Part shown: positions 33,799-44,292 of the stretch, piece after piece
How positions within the stretch are numbered: the first letter of the stretch is position 1
How the letters are laid out: each line of letters starts with the position of its first letter
DNA from: an uncultured Porphyromonadaceae bacterium
GTDB taxonomy: Bacteria; Bacteroidota; Bacteroidia; Bacteroidales; Muribaculaceae
Length of the DNA stretch: 64,000 nucleotides
Assembly (NCBI GenBank): GCA_902493335.1
Contig: CABUPJ010000006.1
Span: 14,706-78,705, forward strand
Direction of reading: 5' to 3'
Made by a program: the position numbers and the translations under genes
The notes under the pieces: generated by a model
What the model saw: only the letters and a program-made list of their open reading frames with translations
Databases searched by the model: none
Told to the model about the DNA's origin: nothing

Positions 33799-36700
33799 AT
33801 GAAAAAATCAATTCTCTTTGCGCTGATAATGCTTCTCACAGCGATAGGCGCACAAGCACAGAACATCACGGTGCGGGGAACAGTGCTCTCCAAAACCGAC
33901 GATGAACCCCTCATCGGGGCCTCGGTGCTCTCGGAGGCCAACAAAAATGCGGCGGCCACCGACATCGACGGCAAGTTTACTCTATCTGTACCGAAAGGCT
34001 CAAAACTGACCGTCTCCTACGTGGGCTACCTGCCGACGACAGTTACGGCCGAACCCGAGATGACAATCTATCTGGCCGAAAACAGCGAGCTTCTCGACGA
34101 AGTCGTCGTCATCGGCTATCAGACCATCAGAAAAGCCGACCTCACCGGCGCCGTCGCCGTGATGAACCTCAAGGAACCTATCAGCGAGAATTCGGGCAAC
34201 ATCATGAATTCGCTCGCCGGCAAGATGCCCGGCGTCAACGTCGTTCCCGACGCCGCCCCGGGCGGAACCGGCTCGATCCGCGTGCGCGGTATGTCGACAG
34301 CCAACTCGAGCAACGACCCTCTATATATTATCGACGGTGTGCCCACCGACAACATCAATATGATCAACCCGGCCGACATCGAGAGCATGCAGGTGCTTAA
34401 AGACGCGGCCTCGGCCTCGATCTACGGCTCGCGTGCCGCCAACGGCGTCGTCATCATCACGACAAAACAAGGAGCCGGCGACCGCATGACAATCAACGTC
34501 AACTATGCCGTCAGCGCCCAGACTATCGCCAAACGCTACGAGATGCTCAACGCCGAACAGTGGGGCACAGCCTATTGGGCCGCATCAAAGAACTCGAATA
34601 TTCCCCCGAGCCACACGCTCTACGGCAACGGCCCGACACCTGTCCTCCAGCCCTATGTAGGCGGCAACACAAACTTCCCCACAACCAACACCGACTGGCA
34701 GGACGAGGTCTACCGCACGGCATGGACAAACAACCTCACAGCCTCTATCTCGAACAGCTCAGAGAAAGGCTCGGTGATGTTCTCGCTCAACTACATCAAC
34801 CAGAACGGCAACATCCGGGAGACATTCTACGAACGCTATGCCGCCCGCATCAACTCCCACTATAATTTCAACAAGTATATCAGCGTCGGCGAGAATCTCG
34901 CCATCGCCCGCTGGAGCAACCGTGGCGTCGACGTCGCCGGAGACCGGGGCATACCCTTCACGGCCATGAGCCAGCATCCGGCACTTCCCGTGCGCGGCCT
35001 CAACGGCTAATGGGCACGCCCCATCTCGCTCATCGCCTCTGACCTTGCCAACCCCGTGCAGCTCATCGCCAACGCCAAGGACAACCAGAACACATCGTGG
35101 CGTATCCTCGGCAACGCATACCTTGAGGTGAAACCCGTCGACGGCCTCTCGGTCAAAACCAATATCGGCATCGAACACAGCCAGTATTTCAACGTCGGCC
35201 TCGGCCGTGCCACCAATCCCGGCGACGTCAACAGTGTCTCGAGCGCCTACGGACAGGGCGACACCTGGACATGGACCAACACCGCCAACTATGTCCGTCA
35301 GTTTGCCGGCAAACATAACATCAATGTCCTCATAGGCTCTGAAGCCATCGGCTACACCTTCCGCGACCTCAGCGGCTCGCGCCAGGGCTACGCCTTCGAA
35401 GACCCCGACTTCATGCAGGTAGGTTCGGGCACAGGCGACCGCGACAGCGGCGGCGGCAAGAGCCAGTGGGCCGTCTTCTCGCTCTTCGCCAAAGCCGACT
35501 ACAACTACGCCGACCGCTATCTGGCATCGTTCACCATCCGCCGCGACGAGAACTCGCGCTTCGCCAAAGGCCATCGCGCAGGCGTCTTCCCCGCATTCTC
35601 ACTCGCATGGCGCCCGACACAGGAGGATTTCTTCCCCAAAAGCGACGTCCTGACCGACCTCAAGATACGCTACAGCTGGGGTCAGAACGGTAATGCCAAC
35701 ATCCCGCCGCTCTATCCCGCCTATTCGACCTACATCCTCAACACCGGCAACGGCGCATATGACATCGCCGGCACAGGCTCGTCGACAACATCGGGCATCA
35801 CACTCTCGGCATCGGGCAACCCCGACCTCAAATGGGAGACAACCTACCAGAATAACATCGGCGTCGACCTCCAGTTCCTCGGCGGTGCCGTCAACCTCAG
35901 CGCCGACTATTATATCAAGAAGACCAAAGACATGCTGACCATCCCGCCGGCACTCGACGTCGCAGGCGAGAACGCCGCCATCTGGCTCAACACCGGCAGC
36001 ATGAAGAACAACGGCTGGGAAGTGACACTGAGCTACAACAGCCCCTTCTACGGCGACTTCTCGTGGTCGGGGTCTGTCAACGTCGCCCAGTATAAGAACA
36101 AACTCGAAAACCTCAACTCTCGTCAGAAATTCATCGGCGGCGACCAGCGTCTCATCCCCGGCTACGCCATGGGCGTCTACTATGGTTATGTCTGCGACGG
36201 CATCTTCCAGAACCTCGAGGAGGTCGCCAACCACGCCACTCAGGCAGGCGCCGCTCCCGGCCGTCTGATCTACCGAGACCTCGACGGCAACGGCGTCATC
36301 GACGACAACGACCGCTGCATCATCGGCGACCCCAACCCCGACCTGTCGCTCGGCCTCAACCTCAACTTCAAGTACAAAGCCTTCACACTCGACATGTTCT
36401 TCGCCGGCGACTTCGGCTTCGACATCCAGAACCACATGAAACGCCAGCTCTACTCGATGAGCTACGGCAACCTCGCCACCAACCGCAGCCGCGACATTCT
36501 CAACGCATGGAGCGCCGAGAACACCGGCAGCAAGATTCCGGCCCTGTCGCTCACCGACGACAACAACGAATCGCGCTTCTCGACCTACTACGTCGAAAAC
36601 GGTTCTTACATGAAGATGAAATACCTCAAGCTCTCTTACTCGCTGCCCTCGCGCCTGATAAGCAAGATCGGAGCCTCGAAACTCGACGTCTACGGCCAGG

Positions 36701-36837
36701 CTGAGAACGTCTTCACCATAACAGATTACAAAGGTCTCGACCCCGAACTGCTTCCCGGCGAATACGGCGCCCGCATCGACAACGGCGCATATCCCCGCCC
36801 CCGCACATTCACTCTCGGCCTGTCACTTCAATTCTAA
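33799..36837 (+). pseudogene. SusC-type TonB-dependent fructan transporter, interrupted by in-frame stop
   Basis: Reading through one TAA at 35008-35010 (codon 404) gives a normal-size SusC of about 1012 residues. It has a signal peptide (MKKSILFALIMLLTAIGAQA), a CarboxypepD-regulatory-like domain (about 25-100), a TonB plug (EVVVIGYQTIRKADLTGAVA) and a barrel ending TFTLGLSLQF. Both halves are in the same frame and no indel is evident, so a single nonsense change (for example TAC to TAA) or a base-call error explains it. The second half could only restart at a GTG (35056), without a signal peptide. SusC imports oligosaccharides across the outer membrane with SusD; loss would cripple the locus. 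Confidence 0.88.
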
Positions 36838-36843
36838 ACAGTC

Positions 36844-38520
36844 ATGAAAAATCTAAAGAAATATATCAAAGCCGCTGTCGGCATCATCGCCGCAGCATCG
36901 TTGGGCATCTCGGCTACTTCGTGTGACGACCTGCTCGACACCAAACCTCAGGGTGCGTTCACAACCGAGCAGATCGGCGACGAAGAGGCCATCGACCTGA
37001 TGACTGCCGCCTACGCCACCCTCATGTGCCACTACTTCGGCAACAACGAGTCGTTTGCCGGACCGATCAACAACTGGGTCTTCGACGTCCGCGCCGACGA
37101 CGCCTACAAAGGCGGCGACGGTGTGACCATGGAAGCCTACATGCACCAGCTGGAGGTAGGCAACGTCCAGAGCGACAACCCCATCGGCGATTTCAAATGG
37201 CGCAACAACTATTACTCGATAAGCCGCTGCAACACAGCCATCCGTGCCCTTGCCGCAGCCGGCAACCTCGACGACAAGGCCCGTCAGTCGTATATAGCCG
37301 AGATGAAGACGCTCCGCGCCTACTACTACTTCGACATGTACCGCATCTTCAAGATGTTCCCTTACTTCGACGAGACCGTCACCGACCCGAGCTCGTGCCG
37401 CGCCGACGAATATACCCGCGACCAGATAGCCGGATTCATCCGTCAGGACCTCCGCGACAGCTATGAGGTGCTCCCCGAGTTTCAGGAGCAGGTAGGCCGC
37501 TTCACAAAATATGTAGCCGCCGCCATCCTTGCCCGCGTCGACCTCTTCGTCCACGACTATGCCGAAGCCGAGCAATATGCCGGCTATGTCATCGGCAGCG
37601 GCCACTACAGCCTCTACCCCAACTTCCTCGACATGTCGAAGCCCGAGTTCAACAACAGCTACGAGGCCGTGCTCGCCGTACAGTTCTCGTCGGCCAACAA
37701 CGGCTCGCAGTATAACTTCAACAACTGTCTGAACTGCACCTGGAGCGAAGGCAACCTCTACGGCAACGGCGACGACTTCTATCTCGCATCGCAGAATCTT
37801 GTCAATGCCTTCCGCACTGACGAGCACGGCCTGCCCTATCTCGACGGCAGCTTCAATGACGAAGACGTCGACGGCCCCGACTATCCCGGCAACGTCGACC
37901 CCCGACTCGACTTCACCGTCGGCCGCATCGGCATGCCCTGGCGCTCTCACCAGTATAACGAGAAATGGTGCCGCAACTACGACCTCTACGGCCAGTACTC
38001 AGGCAAGAAACCCTACCCCGCTCCTGAATCGCCCTACGTCAAGCCCGGCATCGTGCCCTGGGGCGCATCGTCGCTCAACATGCTGCTGATACGCTACGCC
38101 GACGTGCTCCTCATGAAAGCCGAGGCTCTTATCGAGCAGAACAAAGACCTCGACGAAGCCCGCAAGATCATCAACGATATCCGTCAGCGCGCCAACAACT
38201 CAGTCGACCCCGCCTATGAACCCGTCGACTGCAACCCGATGGTAGCCAACTACGCCGTCGGCCAGTATCCCGCCACAGGCTGGACCCAGGACTATGCCCG
38301 CCGCGCCGTGCGCATGGAGCGCCGCATCGAACTGGCAATGGAAGGCCACCGCTGGTTTGACCTCGTCCGCTGGGGCAATGCCGTCGAGACTGTCAACGCC
38401 TACTACGCTTCAGAGGTGAGACTCCGTCCCTACTACACCGGCGCCAACCTCACCGAAGACGAAATCTACCTTCCCATCCCCGTCAACCAGGTCGACAACG
38501 CAGGCGATCTTTACAAATAA
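36844..38520 (+). CDS. SusD/RagB outer-membrane sugar-binding lipoprotein
   Basis: 558 residues. A lipoprotein signal ends at TSCDDLLDTKPQG, the typical SusD start. RagB/SusD helical (TPR) regions include EMKTLRAYYYFDMYRIF and RADVLLMKAEALIEQ-like text (RYADVLLMKAEALIEQ). The C-terminus has MERRIELAMEGHRWFDLVRW and YLPIPVNQVDNA, both hallmark motifs. It lies six bases after susC and should cap the transporter and bind fructan at the cell surface. The protein is intact even though susC carries a stop. Confidence 0.93.
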   Translation: MKNLKKYIKAAVGIIAAASLGISATSCDDLLDTKPQGAFTTEQIGDEEAIDLMTAAYATLMCHYFGNNESFAGPINNWVFDVRADDAYKGGDGVTMEAYMHQLEVGNVQSDNPIGDFKWRNNYYSISRCNTAIRALAAAGNLDDKARQSYIAEMKTLRAYYYFDMYRIFKMFPYFDETVTDPSSCRADEYTRDQIAGFIRQDLRDSYEVLPEFQEQVGRFTKYVAAAILARVDLFVHDYAEAEQYAGYVIGSGHYSLYPNFLDMSKPEFNNSYEAVLAVQFSSANNGSQYNFNNCLNCTWSEGNLYGNGDDFYLASQNLVNAFRTDEHGLPYLDGSFNDEDVDGPDYPGNVDPRLDFTVGRIGMPWRSHQYNEKWCRNYDLYGQYSGKKPYPAPESPYVKPGIVPWGASSLNMLLIRYADVLLMKAEALIEQNKDLDEARKIINDIRQRANNSVDPAYEPVDCNPMVANYAVGQYPATGWTQDYARRAVRMERRIELAMEGHRWFDLVRWGNAVETVNAYYASEVRLRPYYTGANLTEDEIYLPIPVNQVDNAGDLYK

Positions 38521-38547
38521 TCAACCACCATCAAAGACAATATAACA

Positions 38548-40014
38548 ATGAAAAATATAGCAAAAACATGCTTCGGCCTTCTGACACTGATAATGTGTCT
38601 GACGCTCGGCGCCTGCTCTGACTTCGAGCCCGAAGGCACGCCCGATGTTCCCTCGCTGGCCAAAGTCAGCGACCTCAAGGCAACCGTCAACGGCCATGAC
38701 ATCGACCTGAGCTGGGTTCTTCCCGACGCCGCAGGCATCGAGGGTGTCATCGTTACCCACAACGCCAAAAGCTCATCGGCCGTCGAACTCGGCGACGACG
38801 CCACGACATACACCGTCAAAGGCCAGCCAATGGAAGAAGAGCACCTTTATACCGTCAAAGTAAAATATGACGGTGGCTACGTCTCTGAAGGCGTCTCGGT
38901 CAAAGCCGTGCTGCCTCACGAAGACCTCGCCGGCGTCACCGGCCTGACCGCATCGGTATCGGGCCGCACTGTCACCCTCAAATGGACATTACCCGCTGCC
39001 AAGGGCATAACCGCCATAAGCATCTCGCGCGCCGATGAGGCCGGCGAGACAACACTGCCCGCCACCGCCACGTCATGCGAACTCAAAGGCCAGCCCATGG
39101 ACCGCGAACTCGTCTACATCGTCAAGGCTGTCTATGACAACTATTATCCGTCATCCGGCACAGAAGTCAAAGTGACCGTACCCTTCATCACCCCGAAGAT
39201 GGGCTACCTGATGACAGCCGCCACAATCGCCGACCTCCCCGACGATGACGAACGCGCCGCTGCCTCGTGGTTTATCGCCCAGGAAAACGCCGAACTCATA
39301 CAGCCATCACAGCTCGCATCACTCGACGCCGACATCTATCCCGTGCTGTGGATTCTCGTCGACCGCGTCGGCCTGCCCCTCGGATGGCAGAATCTTCCCT
39401 CGGCTATATCATCGCCCGAGGCCATCGAGGCCCTGAAACAGTATTCGGCCAACGGCGGCAGCCTCTACCTCTCGAACATGGCGACCCAGCTGACCGTACC
39501 CCTCGGCATCGTGCCCGAAAATATGGCTCCGACTGTCTACGGCAATGGCGACGGCGGCTTCGGCACCGACGTATGGCTCATCAACGCCTACCTCGGCTGG
39601 GACTTCCGCAACGGCTCCGACCAGGGCTTCTATGACCGCACCGGCCACGCCATCTTCAAAGACATCACCTTCGAAGACCCCAACGGCTACGGCTTTGTCG
39701 GCATTCCTCTGATTGGCCCCGGCCAGCGTGAAGACCACAACTGCCTATGGGACTGCAATATCTATGGCCGCGGCTCTTATCCCGACGTAATCCGCAATTT
39801 CGAGGTGACAACCAACTCGATGGTGCTCGCCACATGGGGCCACGTGCGTGACCACTGCGTCGCAGGTCTCGTCGAATTCTACGGCAACGCCGAGCATGGC
39901 AAATGCATCGCCAACGGTTTCGCCGCATACGAGTGGAATCAGAATACCGGTGCCAATCCCTATCAGCACAACATCGAACAGCTCACCAAAAACATCCTCG
40001 ACTATCTCAAATAA
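38548..40014 (+). CDS. DUF4960-type fructan-locus surface lipoprotein
   Basis: 488 residues with a lipoprotein signal (CLTLGACSD). Two fibronectin-III-like modules (about 35-115 and 125-210: LKATVNGHDIDLSWVLPDA and LTASVSGRTVTLKWTLPAA) precede a DUF4960-like domain (about 215-488) with ILVDRVGLPLGWQNL, SLYLSNMATQLTVPLG and DGGFGTDVWLINAYLGW. In known fructan loci the equivalent gene after susCD encodes a surface glycan-binding lipoprotein, the likely role here. A hairpin terminator follows. Confidence 0.83.
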   Translation: MKNIAKTCFGLLTLIMCLTLGACSDFEPEGTPDVPSLAKVSDLKATVNGHDIDLSWVLPDAAGIEGVIVTHNAKSSSAVELGDDATTYTVKGQPMEEEHLYTVKVKYDGGYVSEGVSVKAVLPHEDLAGVTGLTASVSGRTVTLKWTLPAAKGITAISISRADEAGETTLPATATSCELKGQPMDRELVYIVKAVYDNYYPSSGTEVKVTVPFITPKMGYLMTAATIADLPDDDERAAASWFIAQENAELIQPSQLASLDADIYPVLWILVDRVGLPLGWQNLPSAISSPEAIEALKQYSANGGSLYLSNMATQLTVPLGIVPENMAPTVYGNGDGGFGTDVWLINAYLGWDFRNGSDQGFYDRTGHAIFKDITFEDPNGYGFVGIPLIGPGQREDHNCLWDCNIYGRGSYPDVIRNFEVTTNSMVLATWGHVRDHCVAGLVEFYGNAEHGKCIANGFAAYEWNQNTGANPYQHNIEQLTKNILDYLK

Positions 40015-40032
40015 CAGTAATATGTCATCAGC

Positions 40033-40070
40033 ATGGAGTCGCCGCGGCAGCGGTATCGCGGCGACTCCAT
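40033..40070 (+). terminator. Hairpin between the two DUF4960 genes
   Basis: A perfect 14-bp stem, ATGGAGTCGCCGCG with its complement, has a 10-nt loop. Partial termination or mRNA stabilisation within the operon is possible. Confidence 0.65.
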
Positions 40071-40118
40071 CTTTCAATTACCAATATAATAATATAATAA
40101 CAAAACGTTAACCCATCC

Positions 40119-41216
40119 ATGAAAAAATTCTTACTCACAGCCCTTTGTGCCGTCGGCATCATCAGTGCCTCGGCCAATTCCCGCACAGCGATTCTAATCG
40201 GCTATGACAGTGAAAACAACAGCGACATGAACTTCCAGGAAGCCGCGGCATGCGAAATCTTCCGCAGCCTCAACCCCGACGGTTCTGTCATCGCCGCCGG
40301 CGAGACCGACCGCATCAGCGCCGACAACTTCGACTGCATCTGGATTCACATCGACCGCATCGGCATCGGCCACGGCAATCTGCCCGACGCTTTCAAGAAT
40401 GAAGCCACTGTCAGCGCACTCCGTCAGTTTGTCGAAGACGGCGGCTGCCTCTTCTTGTCTAAACAAGCCACTCAGCTGCTTATGCCGCTCGGACGCCTCG
40501 ACGCCAGATTCGCTCCCGGCATCTATGGCGACGGAGACGGCGGCCCCGGCACAGACAACTGGACTGTCCAGGCTCAGATCGGCTACTGGTTTGTCAACGA
40601 AAAAGACAATCCCAACGGCCTTGATCCCTCGCAGTATTACGACCGCCGGGGCCATGACATCTACAAAGGACTCGAGGTAAACAGCGATTTTGCATCCGAG
40701 ACATTCGGTCTTCTCGGCTCCGGCAACGGCTCAGAGCTGTGGCGCGAAGACCATAACTGCATGTGGGACCTCAATGCCTACGGCAACATCTATACAGCCG
40801 AAGGCAAAAACGTTGTCGAGAAATTCGAGGCTGAAAACAACGCCGTTGTTCTCGGACAGTGGGGCCACGTACAGGATCATGCCGTTGCGGGTATCATCGA
40901 GTTTCTGCCCGATGTCAAGAGCCGTTCGACAGTCACACCGGGCCGCATCATCGCCAACGGTCTCGCAGCCTACGAACTCGCTCCCCGCTCGGGCGTCAAC
41001 CACTATGCCGCCAACATCAGGACTCTGACCGACAACACCATCAGCTACCTCACAGCCAAGGCGACGACAGGCGTCAGCGAAATCCTGACGACTGACAACG
41101 ACGCAGTTGCCGAATACTACAACCTCCAGGGCATCCGCGTCAGCGCCGACAGCCTCACCCCGGGCCTCTACATCGTGCGTCAGGGCAATAAGACATCTAA
41201 AACAATCGTTAGATAA
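40119..41216 (+). CDS. Second DUF4960-type secreted protein with sorting tail
   Basis: 365 residues with a signal peptide (FLLTALCAVGIISASA). It aligns by eye with the DUF4960 domain of the preceding lipoprotein: IWIHIDRIGIGHGNLPD, CLFLSKQATQLLMPLG, DGDGGPGTDNWTVQAQIGYW, REDHNCMWDLNAYGN. It lacks the FnIII modules and lipobox and ends with VAEYYNLQGIRVSADSLTPG...IVR, a PorSS-like C-terminal tail. It is a domain duplicate with a different route to the surface. A separate fructan-binding or processing role is plausible; no catalytic site is recognised. Confidence 0.78.
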   Translation: MKKFLLTALCAVGIISASANSRTAILIGYDSENNSDMNFQEAAACEIFRSLNPDGSVIAAGETDRISADNFDCIWIHIDRIGIGHGNLPDAFKNEATVSALRQFVEDGGCLFLSKQATQLLMPLGRLDARFAPGIYGDGDGGPGTDNWTVQAQIGYWFVNEKDNPNGLDPSQYYDRRGHDIYKGLEVNSDFASETFGLLGSGNGSELWREDHNCMWDLNAYGNIYTAEGKNVVEKFEAENNAVVLGQWGHVQDHAVAGIIEFLPDVKSRSTVTPGRIIANGLAAYELAPRSGVNHYAANIRTLTDNTISYLTAKATTGVSEILTTDNDAVAEYYNLQGIRVSADSLTPGLYIVRQGNKTSKTIVR

Positions 41217-41225
41217 GACAGCATC

Positions 41226-41258
41226 ATTGAGGGTGGCGCCACCCGCGTCGCCCTCAAT
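41226..41258 (+). terminator. Hairpin before the LamG-GH32 gene
   Basis: ATTGAGGGTGGCG pairs imperfectly with CGTCGCCCTCAAT around an 8-nt loop. Confidence 0.5.
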
Positions 41259-41279
41259 TCATCTCTTAGCCAAAACACA

Positions 41280-43649
41280 ATGAAACAGAAGAAATTATTA
41301 ACTGCAATCGCTGCGGTAGCAGCGACACTCAGCCTCAGCGCCGAACGCGTCGCACACTTCCCCATGGACGTACGCGACGGCCAGATTGTCGAGACCGTCA
41401 GCGGCGAACGATTTGCCGTCGGCGGCCACTTCGCGCCCGAAAATGTTGACGGCGCTGTCGGCAAAGCCCTGCGCTTCGACGGCTATACATCGCACATCGA
41501 CGCACGTCTGGGCAATATACTTCCCTCGGGGTCGAAGAAACTCACCGTCTCGGTGTGGGTGGCTCTCCCATGCTATCCCATCATACAGATTGATACCGAC
41601 ACATCTGAAAAAACCGCCATCGTCACCTGCCTAAACACCGACGACAAGACCGGCTTCGGCTTCTACGTCGGCTTCAACGGCAAATATTCGTTCCGCACAT
41701 ATATCGGCGGCTGGCCCGTCAACATCGACGTCGACACACCGCTGCCCGTCTATCAGTGGAACAATCTCACCGCCGTCATAGACTGCGACGCACGCAGCGT
41801 CAGGCTTTACAATAACGGCACCGAAGTGGGCAGCAGCCGCGCCAACGGCTCGATAAGTTTCGCACCGTCGGCCTTCTATATGGGCCAGTCATCCGCATCT
41901 CGCATGGAGGGCCCCTTCGAACTGATGTCGTTCAACGGACTCATAGATGACGTCAGCATCTGGAACGAAGCGCTCGACGCCGCTACCATCGCAGGCTGGA
42001 AAGCCGAAAACGCTCCCGACCTCGACATACCCGCATCACGCTTCGCCGACGACATGCTGCGCCCGCGCTTCCACGGCATGCCCGCCGCAGGCTGGACCAA
42101 CGAGTGCCACGGCCTCGTCTACTCCGGCGGCCGCTATCATCTGTTCTTCCAGAAAAACGCCGACGGCCCTTACATGGCGCGTCTCCACTGGGGTCACATC
42201 TCAAGCGAGAACCTATATGACTGGCGTGAAGAGAAGATCGCCATAGCTCCCGGCAACCCCTACGACATCAAAGGCTGCTGGAGCGGCTGCGTCTTCACCG
42301 ACGAAGTCATCACCGGCGGACGTCCCAACATACTCTACACAGCCGTCGACTATGCCCGGGCCTCCATCGCTCAGGCCACACCCGAGTCGACATCGCTCGT
42401 CAACTGGACCAAACTGTCGCGCAACCCCATCATCGCAGCCCGTCCCGCCGGACTCTCCGACGACTTCCGCGACCCCTATTTCTTCCGTAACGGCGACAAC
42501 GCCTACATCATCGTCGGCTCGTCGCGCGGAGGCATAGGCACCACCACCCTCCACCGATACGACCCTGTCACCGGCAACTGGAGCAACAACGGCGACCTCT
42601 TCTTCACCGGCACATCAGCCGCTCAGGACGGCACATTCTGGGAGATGCCAAACATCACCCCGATGCCCGACGGACGCTGGCTCTTCACGGCCACACCGAT
42701 CGGCACATCACAGGGGGTGCGGACACTTTACTGGACCGGCTCGATTGCCGCCGACGGCAAGTTCGTCCCCGCGTCTGAGAAGCCCTCTCTTGTCGAGATG
42801 AACTCGCGCCACGGTTTCGGACTGCTCTCGCCGACCGTCTATGTCCGCGACGGCAAGACCATAGCTCTCGGCATCGTTCCCGACAAGCTGTCGAGCGCAA
42901 ACAACTGGAACCTCGGCTGGGCACACTGCTATTCGCTGCCCCGCGAATGGTCGCTCGACTCTGACGGCACACTGATACAGAAACCCTGGGAAAGCCTCAC
43001 CGGTCTGCGCACCTCGACAACATTCTCGCGCACCGATTTTGACCTCAACGGCAGCATCGACCTCAGCCCCGTCAAAGGTCGCGCCGTCGAATTATGCGGC
43101 ACATTCACTGTCGGCACAACGCCTTTCGGCTTCAACATCTTTAAAAACGGCTCCGCAAAAGGTTCGATTACATATAATCCGGCGTCGGCCGAGCTAATCG
43201 TCGATTTCAGTTCGCTGACACGCCTTATCAATGACGGCGGCGTCTATGACGGCGTCTACCGCTGCACTCTGCCACAGAGGCCGAAACGCGGCAGCGACCT
43301 AAAGATCAACGTCTTCGTCGACCACTCAATCGTCGACATCTTTGTCAACGACAGCTGGGCCACATCGATTCGCGTATTTCCCACCGACTCCAACGCCGAC
43401 GGCATCGAAGCCTTTGCCAACGCCGTCGTCAAAGTCAAAGAGCTGAAAGCATGGACCCTCGACCCCAAGGCATCAAGCGCCGGCGTCGATGACATTATCG
43501 CCGACGGCATCGGTGACGACGACGCTACGGTAGACGTCTACAACCTCTCGGGTGTCAGACTCCGCAGCGGTGTCAGCCGCGACGAAGCCACTGCCGGACT
43601 CCCGGCCGGATTCTATATCGTCGGCGGCCGCAAAACAGCCGTCAGATAA
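41280..43649 (+). CDS. LamG-GH32 protein with altered nucleophile motif
   Basis: 789 residues: signal peptide, N-terminal laminin-G/ConA-like domain (about 20-235, ALRFDGYTSHIDARLG...), then a GH32 propeller and beta sandwich, and a PorSS-like tail (VYNLSGVRLRSGV...GFYIVGG). The usual WMNDPNG reads WTNECHG (272-278), so Glu275 replaces the nucleophile Asp. The other two sites are kept: FRDPYFF (Asp398) and FWEMPN (Glu455). It ends the fructan locus. It may be an enzyme of a divergent GH32 branch with altered linkage or mechanism, or a fructan-binding protein. Read length and frame are clean. Confidence 0.85.
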   Translation: MKQKKLLTAIAAVAATLSLSAERVAHFPMDVRDGQIVETVSGERFAVGGHFAPENVDGAVGKALRFDGYTSHIDARLGNILPSGSKKLTVSVWVALPCYPIIQIDTDTSEKTAIVTCLNTDDKTGFGFYVGFNGKYSFRTYIGGWPVNIDVDTPLPVYQWNNLTAVIDCDARSVRLYNNGTEVGSSRANGSISFAPSAFYMGQSSASRMEGPFELMSFNGLIDDVSIWNEALDAATIAGWKAENAPDLDIPASRFADDMLRPRFHGMPAAGWTNECHGLVYSGGRYHLFFQKNADGPYMARLHWGHISSENLYDWREEKIAIAPGNPYDIKGCWSGCVFTDEVITGGRPNILYTAVDYARASIAQATPESTSLVNWTKLSRNPIIAARPAGLSDDFRDPYFFRNGDNAYIIVGSSRGGIGTTTLHRYDPVTGNWSNNGDLFFTGTSAAQDGTFWEMPNITPMPDGRWLFTATPIGTSQGVRTLYWTGSIAADGKFVPASEKPSLVEMNSRHGFGLLSPTVYVRDGKTIALGIVPDKLSSANNWNLGWAHCYSLPREWSLDSDGTLIQKPWESLTGLRTSTTFSRTDFDLNGSIDLSPVKGRAVELCGTFTVGTTPFGFNIFKNGSAKGSITYNPASAELIVDFSSLTRLINDGGVYDGVYRCTLPQRPKRGSDLKINVFVDHSIVDIFVNDSWATSIRVFPTDSNADGIEAFANAVVKVKELKAWTLDPKASSAGVDDIIADGIGDDDATVDVYNLSGVRLRSGVSRDEATAGLPAGFYIVGGRKTAVR

Positions 43650-43708
43650 TAAATGACTATCTAAGGATTAAAATTGTTTTGGTTAAGAGTCAGATAATAC
43701 TCTGAAAC

Positions 43709-43740
43709 AACCGGGCCCGTCAGCGATGACAGGCCCGGTT
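43709..43740 (+). terminator. Hairpin terminator at the end of the fructan locus
   Basis: A 14-bp stem (AACCGGGCCCGTCA with TGACAGGCCCGGTT, one mismatch), followed by TTATTTTA. Confidence 0.8.
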
Positions 43741-43823
43741 TTATTTTATATAACCCCGCCCGGGATTATCCGAGACGGCAGGAGATTGGAGATTGTTTGC
43801 AGATATGCTGCCGAAACATGTGG

Positions 43824-44285
43824 TCAGAAGTGGTAAGTGGCGCCGATGCCGACGACTGCCTGACTGAAGTCTTTGAGCAATTGTCCTTTGGCTTCGAGGC
43901 CGATGGTGAGGTCGCTTGTGACGTAATATTCGAGACCCGCGCCGATATTGGCACCCACGCGTGTAAAGCCGTCGCCTGCGTTGTCGTGCAGGATAGTGAG
44001 ACCTGCGAGAGGATAGAAATTCATCTTCGGAGCCACTTTGATCAGGTAGTGGCCGTTGAAGTTAAGATCCCATACTTTCTGATGCTTGGCTTCAAAGAAT
44101 GCGTCGAACGATGCCTCGCCGCGGAAATTGTTGGTGAAACCATACATGAGTTTTACGCCGAAACCGACGTTTGAGAGTTTGGTACCGAAGTTGAAGTCGA
44201 CGCCTGCGCCGACGCTTCCTTTCTGAGCGTTTGCCGCACATGTCACGGCGAAGACCGCCAGAAGTGTCAATAGAAATTTTTTCAT
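43824..44285 (-). CDS. Small outer-membrane beta-barrel protein
   Basis: 153 residues from ATG 44285, chosen because the protein then begins with a signal peptide (MKKFLLTLLAVFAVTCAANA). Alternating hydrophobic strands (GAGVDFNFGTKLSNVGFGVK, VAPKMNFYPLAGLTILHDN, YYVTSDLTIGLEAKGQL) and the terminal aromatic (GIGATYHF) indicate an OmpX/OmpW-size eight-stranded barrel. Function is unknown. A large palindromic element lies just upstream. Confidence 0.82.
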   Translation of the reverse strand: MKKFLLTLLAVFAVTCAANAQKGSVGAGVDFNFGTKLSNVGFGVKLMYGFTNNFRGEASFDAFFEAKHQKVWDLNFNGHYLIKVAPKMNFYPLAGLTILHDNAGDGFTRVGANIGAGLEYYVTSDLTIGLEAKGQLLKDFSQAVVGIGATYHF

Positions 44286-44292
44286 ATCGTTT

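Noticed and set aside
35056..36837. Separate gene for the second half of SusC
   Set aside because: It would start at a GTG in mid-barrel without signal peptide or plug; same frame as the first half, so it is one gene with a stop.
36853..37950. 365-residue minus-strand frame opposite susD
   Set aside because: Shadow frame; the plus strand has the complete SusD lipobox and motifs.
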